A stretch of 64,000 bases of DNA from Dysosmobacter sp. Marseille-Q4140 (lineage in GTDB: Bacteria; Bacillota; Clostridia; Oscillospirales; Oscillospiraceae): positions 2,728,001 to 2,792,000 of the forward strand of contig CP073694.1 in NCBI GenBank assembly GCA_018228705.1, written 5' to 3'. Positions 60,134 to 64,000 of this stretch are shown here, in pieces. A program made the position numbers and the translations under genes. Below the pieces are notes generated by a model. That model did not search any database, was not told the origin of the DNA, and saw only the letters and a list, made by a program, of their open reading frames with translations. Every line of letters begins with the position of its first letter. Positions within the stretch are counted from its first letter, which is position 1.

Positions 60134-60140
60134 CAAACAA

Positions 60141-60169
60141 AGTGTAGCACGGAGACTGTCCGCCGTCAA
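60141..60169 (-). promoter_or_regulatory. Promoter of the sugar transporter operon
   Basis: TTGACG (60169-60164), 17-bp spacer, TACACT (60146-60141). Confidence 0.75.
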
Positions 60170-60424
60170 TAATATGGAAGAAAAACCGTTGTTTTCCCAA
60201 AAAATATGCAGTTTGGTTTGTGAATAATATGAAAACAATTTTCGGCGCCGACAAAAAAAGAGGGAGAGATTTTACATGGATTTTACATTGCCCTTCGCGG
60301 GCGGTTCCCGGGGAGGAAAACACCCCCTCCGCTGCCGCCTGTAAAGGGCGTTGTCACTTCCGCAGAAAATGCGGGGGCCCCTTTGGCTAAATCGGAAAAA
60401 ATCCAAATAGACCTGGAAAAACCG

Positions 60425-60453
60425 TTGATTTTTTTTCCAAACGATGATAGGTT
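60425..60453 (+). promoter_or_regulatory. Candidate promoter of iolE-iolB-iolD
   Basis: TTGATT (60425-60430), 17-bp spacer, TAGGTT (60448-60453). Moderate match; leader of ~140 nt. Confidence 0.4.
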
Positions 60454-60495
60454 AAAGAAGTAAAAACATGCTCCCAGACTTGTTGTATGTGGTTC

Positions 60496-60511
60496 TGTGA
60501 ACGAACACAGA
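60496..60511. promoter_or_regulatory. Inverted repeat upstream of iolE
   Basis: CTGTG-AACGAA-CACAG contains the third GTGAACG copy; operator candidate for an inositol regulator. Confidence 0.4.
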
Positions 60512-60601
60512 TGCAACGTTTTAATGTTTTGAGGCGGAGGCTTCTGCTGCCGCCGGGGAGATGTGGTAGAGTGCTATTAATTATTAAGGAGGACGTTCTT
60601 C

Positions 60602-61504
60602 ATGTTTGATCCCAATCGCGTGTTCCTGGGCATCGCGCCCATCGGCTGGTGCAACGACGATATGCCGGAGCTGGGCGGGGAAAACACCTTCCAGCAGATC
60701 GTCAGCGAGATGGCCCTGGCGGGCTTCACCGGCTGCGAGATCGGCAACAAGTATCCCAAGGACCCCGTTGAGCTGAAAAAGGCCCTGGATCTGCGGGGCA
60801 TGCGCATTGCCAGCCGTTGGTATTCCTCCTTTATTCTGACCCGTCCCTTTGAAGAGGAGGAAAAGGACTTCATCGCAAACCTGGACTTCCTGGCCGCCGT
60901 GGGCGCCAACCGCATCAACGTCAGCGAGCAGAGCTACTCCATCCAGGGCCAGATGGACACCCCCGTCCTCACCGGCGGCCACAAGCACGTCATGGACGAC
61001 GCCGAGTGGGACCGCTTCTGCGACGGGCTGAACAAGCTGGGCAAGATCGCCGCGGACCGTGGCTTCAAGCTGTGCTTCCACCATCACATGGGCACCGTGG
61101 TCCAGACCAGCGAGGAGACCGACCGCATGATGGCCAACACCGATCCCCGGTATGTGTTCCTGTGCTATGACACCGGCCACTTCACCTTCGCCGGCGAGGA
61201 TCCCCTGGCCATGCTGAAGAAGTACGCCGACCGGGTGGGCCACGTCCATCTGAAGGATATGCGCCTGCCGGTGGTGGAAGAAGTGAAGAAGAACAACTGG
61301 TCCTTCCTCCAGGCCGTCCGCAACGGCGCCTTCACCGTCCCCGGCGACGGCGACGTGGACTTCGACCCCGTGTTCAAGGTCCTGGCGGACGCCGGCTACA
61401 CCGGCTGGCTGCTGGTGGAGGCCGAGCAGGATCCCGCCAAGGCCAACCCCCTGGAGTATGCCATGAAGGGCCGCAAGTACATCCGGGAGCACACCGGCCT
61501 GTAA
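60602..61504 (+). CDS. iolE: Myo-inosose-2 dehydratase IolE
   Basis: 300 residues, xylose-isomerase-like TIM barrel. GIAPIGWCNDDMPELGGENTFQQIVSEMALAGFTGCEIGNKYP is the IolE N-terminus; FHHHMGTVVQTSEETDRMM, YDTGHFTFAGEDP and HVHLKDMR carry metal ligands. It dehydrates scyllo-inosose (2-keto-myo-inositol). ATG at 60602 follows AAGGAGGA. First of three iol genes. Confidence 0.96.
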   Translation: MFDPNRVFLGIAPIGWCNDDMPELGGENTFQQIVSEMALAGFTGCEIGNKYPKDPVELKKALDLRGMRIASRWYSSFILTRPFEEEEKDFIANLDFLAAVGANRINVSEQSYSIQGQMDTPVLTGGHKHVMDDAEWDRFCDGLNKLGKIAADRGFKLCFHHHMGTVVQTSEETDRMMANTDPRYVFLCYDTGHFTFAGEDPLAMLKKYADRVGHVHLKDMRLPVVEEVKKNNWSFLQAVRNGAFTVPGDGDVDFDPVFKVLADAGYTGWLLVEAEQDPAKANPLEYAMKGRKYIREHTGL

Positions 61505-61557
61505 GGTCCCGCGTACCCATGCACGCGTTCAGACTATTTAATTAGGAGATGTTTCCG

Positions 61558-62361
61558 ATGACCTATTTTAATAAGAACGCAGAACTGAAAAACGGCTACA
61601 ACGCCTATATCGACTCCGCCGTGGACGACATGGGCACCCAGATGGACGTCGGCCTGCTGCTGATGGAGGCCGGTGACACCTACACCATCGAGGAGCCGGA
61701 GAAGGAGAGCGCCGTGCTGCTGTTCGCCGGCAAGGTCACCTTCCAGTGGAACGGCGAGACCGTGGAGGCCGACCGTCCCGACTGCTTCCATCACGACGCC
61801 TACTGCCTGCTGGCCCCCCGCAAGACCAAGATCGTCCTGACGGCTCAGGGCCACAGCGAGCTGTATATTCAGAAAACCATCAATGAAAAGGACTACGAGG
61901 CCGTCATGTACAGCCCCGACAAGGTCCAGGTGGAGCACAAGGGCTTCGCCGGCGAGCTGATGGGCTGCATGTCCCGGGAGATCAAGACCTTTTTCGACCT
62001 GGACAACGCCCCCTTCTCCAACATGGTCCTGGGCGAGGTGCTGAACCTGCCAGGCAAGTGGTCCTCCTATCCGCCCCACCATCATCCCCAGCCGGAGGTC
62101 TACTTCTACCGCTTCGACTATCCCGACGGCTTCGGCGCGGGCTTTGCCAACGGTGAGATCTTCAAGACCGGCCACAATGGCTGCGCCGTCATCAACCACG
62201 GCTTCCACTCCCAGACCGCCGCGCCGGGCTACGCCATGTGCTATGCCTGGGGCATCCGGCATCTGGACGGCGATCCCTGGGACAAGACCCGTATTGACGA
62301 TCCCGAGCACGCCTGGCTGTGGAAGGCCGACGCCAACGACCACATCTATCCCAATCACTGA
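61558..62361 (+). CDS. iolB: 5-Deoxy-glucuronate isomerase IolB
   Basis: 267 residues, bicupin. [21 protein letters not shown] and [30 protein letters not shown] are IolB signatures with metal-binding histidines. It converts 5-deoxyglucuronate to 2-deoxy-5-keto-gluconate, following IolD in the pathway. ATG at 61558 follows TTAGGAGAT. Confidence 0.96.
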   Translation: MTYFNKNAELKNGYNAYIDSAVDDMGTQMDVGLLLMEAGDTYTIEEPEKESAVLLFAGKVTFQWNGETVEADRPDCFHHDAYCLLAPRKTKIVLTAQGHSELYIQKTINEKDYEAVMYSPDKVQVEHKGFAGELMGCMSREIKTFFDLDNAPFSNMVLGEVLNLPGKWSSYPPHHHPQPEVYFYRFDYPDGFGAGFANGEIFKTGHNGCAVINHGFHSQTAAPGYAMCYAWGIRHLDGDPWDKTRIDDPEHAWLWKADANDHIYPNH

Positions 62362-62378
62362 CAGGAGGTAACCGTCAT

Positions 62379-64000
62379 ATGAAAACCGTTCGTTTGACCA
62401 TGGCCCAGGCCCTGGTGCGCTTTCTGGAGAACCAGTTCATCGAGGTGGACGGCGTCCAGACCCGCTTTGTCCGCGGCATGTTCATCATCCCCGGCCACGG
62501 CAACGTGGTGGGCCTTGGCCAGGCGCTGAGCCAGGAGGCCAAGCACCTGGAGGTCTACCAGGGCAAGAACGAGCAGGGCATGGCCCAGGCGGCCGTGGCC
62601 TTTGCCAAGCAGATGAAGCGCAAGCAGATCTTCGCGGTCACCTCCTCCGTGGGCCCCGGCGCCGCCAACATGGTTACCGCCTGCGGCACCGCCACCGCCA
62701 ACAACATCCCCGTGCTGGTTCTGCCCGGCGACGTGTACGCCTGCCGCCAGCCCGACCCCGTGCTGCAGCAGGTGGAGCAGACCCACAACCTCTCCATCTC
62801 CACCAACGACGCCTTCAAGGCCGTGTGCCGCTACTGGGACCGCATTGTCCGTCCCGAGCAGCTGATGAGCGCCTGCATCTCCGCCTTCCGGACTCTGACC
62901 GACCCGGCCAACACCGGTGCCGTGTGCCTGGCCATGCCCCAGGACGTGGAGGGCGAGGCCTATGACTACCCCGTGAGCTTCTTCGCCAAGCGCGTGTGGC
63001 GCCTGGAGCGCCGCCCTGCCACCGAGGCGGCTCTCGCCGACGCGGCGGAGGCCATCCGCAAGGCCAAGCACCCCATGCTGGTGTGCGGCGGCGGTGTCCG
63101 CTACTCCGAGGCCCACGAGGAGTTCAAGCACTTCGCTGAGGCGTTGAACATCCCCTTCGGCGAGACCCAGGCCGGCAAGAGCGCCGTCGTCTGGACCCAT
63201 CCCCTGAACCTGGGCGGCCTGGGCGTCACCGGCTGCTCCGCCGCCAACGACATCGCCAAGAAGGCGGACCTGGTCATCGGCGTGGGCACCCGCTACACCG
63301 ACTTCACCACCTCCTCCAAGTGGCTGTTCAAGGACACCTGCAAGTTCGTCAACATCAATGTCTCCGAGTTCCAGGCCCTGAAGCTGGATGCCATCCCCGT
63401 GGTGGCTGACGCCAAGGACGCCCTGCCGCGCCTTGAGAAGCTGCTGGAGGGCTACAAGAGCGGCTACACCACCGAGATCCAGGCCGCCAAGGACAAGTGG
63501 CTCAAGGAGCTGGAGCGTCTGGACGGCATCACCTTCGAGGACAAGAAGTCCTGGAAGCCCATCATCAACGACGCCAACGCCGACTCCGCCAAGCGCTTTG
63601 CCGCCGATCTGAAGGCGGGCCTGTGCCAGACCACCGTTCTGGGTGCCATCAACGCCATGATGGCCGACGAGGATGTGGCCATCGGCGCCGCCGGCTCCCT
63701 GCCCGGCGATATGCAGCGTATGTGGCGTCCCCGTGCCGTGGATACCTACAACATGGAGTACGGCTACTCCACCATGGGCTATGAGGTGGCCGGCGCCCTG
63801 GGCGTGAAGCTGGCCATCGGCGACAAGCGGGAGGTCTATGCCTTCTGCGGCGACGGCAGCTTCAACATGCTCCATGGCGAGCTGGTCACCGCCTGCCAGG
63901 AGCACAAGAAGATCAACATCTGCCTGTTCGACAACGCCAGCTTCGGCTGCATCAACAACCTCCAGGTGGGCCACGGCAACGTGACGCTTTGCACCGAGCT
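62379..64000 (+). CDS. iolD: Trihydroxycyclohexane-dione hydrolase IolD (partial)
   Basis: 540 codons are visible; the 3' end is beyond the window. ThDP enzyme: N-terminal [39 protein letters not shown] with the conserved glutamate, and the ThDP motif [13 protein letters not shown]...LFDNASFGC near the visible end. It opens the inositol ring as 3D-trihydroxycyclohexane-1,2-dione hydrolase. ATG at 62379 follows ACAGGAGG, 17 bp after iolB. Confidence 0.96.
   Translation, partial: MKTVRLTMAQALVRFLENQFIEVDGVQTRFVRGMFIIPGHGNVVGLGQALSQEAKHLEVYQGKNEQGMAQAAVAFAKQMKRKQIFAVTSSVGPGAANMVTACGTATANNIPVLVLPGDVYACRQPDPVLQQVEQTHNLSISTNDAFKAVCRYWDRIVRPEQLMSACISAFRTLTDPANTGAVCLAMPQDVEGEAYDYPVSFFAKRVWRLERRPATEAALADAAEAIRKAKHPMLVCGGGVRYSEAHEEFKHFAEALNIPFGETQAGKSAVVWTHPLNLGGLGVTGCSAANDIAKKADLVIGVGTRYTDFTTSSKWLFKDTCKFVNINVSEFQALKLDAIPVVADAKDALPRLEKLLEGYKSGYTTEIQAAKDKWLKELERLDGITFEDKKSWKPIINDANADSAKRFAADLKAGLCQTTVLGAINAMMADEDVAIGAAGSLPGDMQRMWRPRAVDTYNMEYGYSTMGYEVAGALGVKLAIGDKREVYAFCGDGSFNMLHGELVTACQEHKKINICLFDNASFGCINNLQVGHGNVTLCTE

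Larger units (their letters stand above)
60035..60601. other. 567-bp divergent control region of the inositol locus
   Basis: Contains the transporter promoter (60141-60169), a candidate iolE promoter (60425-60453), GTGAACG repeats, a direct repeat GAAAAACCGTTG at 60180-60191 and 60416-60427, and the palindrome TCGGCGCCGA near 60242. No convincing gene. Confidence 0.7.

Noticed and set aside
60127..60140. cre-like catabolite-repression site at TGAACGCAAACA
   Set aside because: Two positions shorter than the cre consensus and not palindromic enough; GTGAACG repeats explain the sequence equally well.
60283..60516. 77-codon minus-strand frame in the inositol control region
   Set aside because: No Shine-Dalgarno sequence, no family resemblance, and it overlaps the likely iolE promoter region.

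Overview
The window looks like chromosomal DNA of a high-GC, endospore-forming member of the Clostridia, most likely an Oscillospiraceae gut anaerobe of the Flavonifractor/Lawsonibacter/Dysosmobacter kind. The reasons are very GC-rich codon use, Gram-positive division and stress operons (dcw cluster, ctsR-mcsA-clpC), sporulation and germination genes (spo0A, spoIVB, spmAB, cwlJ, gerQ), a two-gene SufCB system, a ferredoxin, and a meso-diaminopimelate pathway of the acetylase type. No rRNA, tRNA, CRISPR array, transposase or prophage gene was seen. The genus is an inference.

Layout. 1-8 kb: a cut-off YgjP-type peptidase gene, a divergent small-protein/XRE module, sufCB, a ferritin-like protein, a DUF2461 protein, an HD hydrolase, a LysE exporter, and the asp23-fakA pair. 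8-10.6 kb: rarD-rsmD-coaD and a coiled-coil gene. 10.8-24.7 kb: a division and cell-wall cluster, mraZ-rsmH-ftsL-pbp-murE-[repeat array]-mraY-ftsW-murG-murA-ftsQ-ftsZ. It lacks murF, murD and murC, and a 185-bp tandem array built from the murE tail and a hairpin element sits where murF usually lies. 24.8-32.9 kb: spoIVB, a Nudix gene, spo0A, a padR-DUF2812 pair, a TSCPD protein, a glycosyltransferase, cwlJ-gerQ and a nitroreductase. 32.9-41.4 kb: a D,D-carboxypeptidase, comEA-like gene, two-component system and GerMN lipoprotein, spmAB, an AbrB-type regulator, rsmI-trmN6 and a ferredoxin. 41.5-45.3 kb: the CtsR-controlled ctsR-mcsA-clpC operon with no mcsB.

45.3-56.2 kb: a Gfo/Idh dehydrogenase, an MBL hydrolase, and a lysine/DAP locus: dapA-dapB-dapH behind a lysine riboswitch with its terminator, a divergent M20 deacetylase (probable dapL) and a nearby aminotransferase (probable patA). 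Together these could take aspartate semialdehyde to L,L-DAP, the precursor used by MurE. A second small-protein/XRE module lies inside this region, followed by a CpcT/CpeT-family gene and a large membrane protein. 56.3-64 kb: a ribose/inositol-type ABC transporter transcribed away from iolE-iolB-iolD. This is a myo-inositol uptake and catabolism locus that runs off the right edge.

Most operon starts have well-spaced sigma-A-type promoters and most operons end at recognisable hairpin terminators; these are listed separately. The most unusual features are the murE-tail repeat array, the two paralogous small-protein/XRE modules with palindromic AT-rich control regions, two genes with no canonical start codon, and a nested 59-bp palindrome at 51.8 kb.
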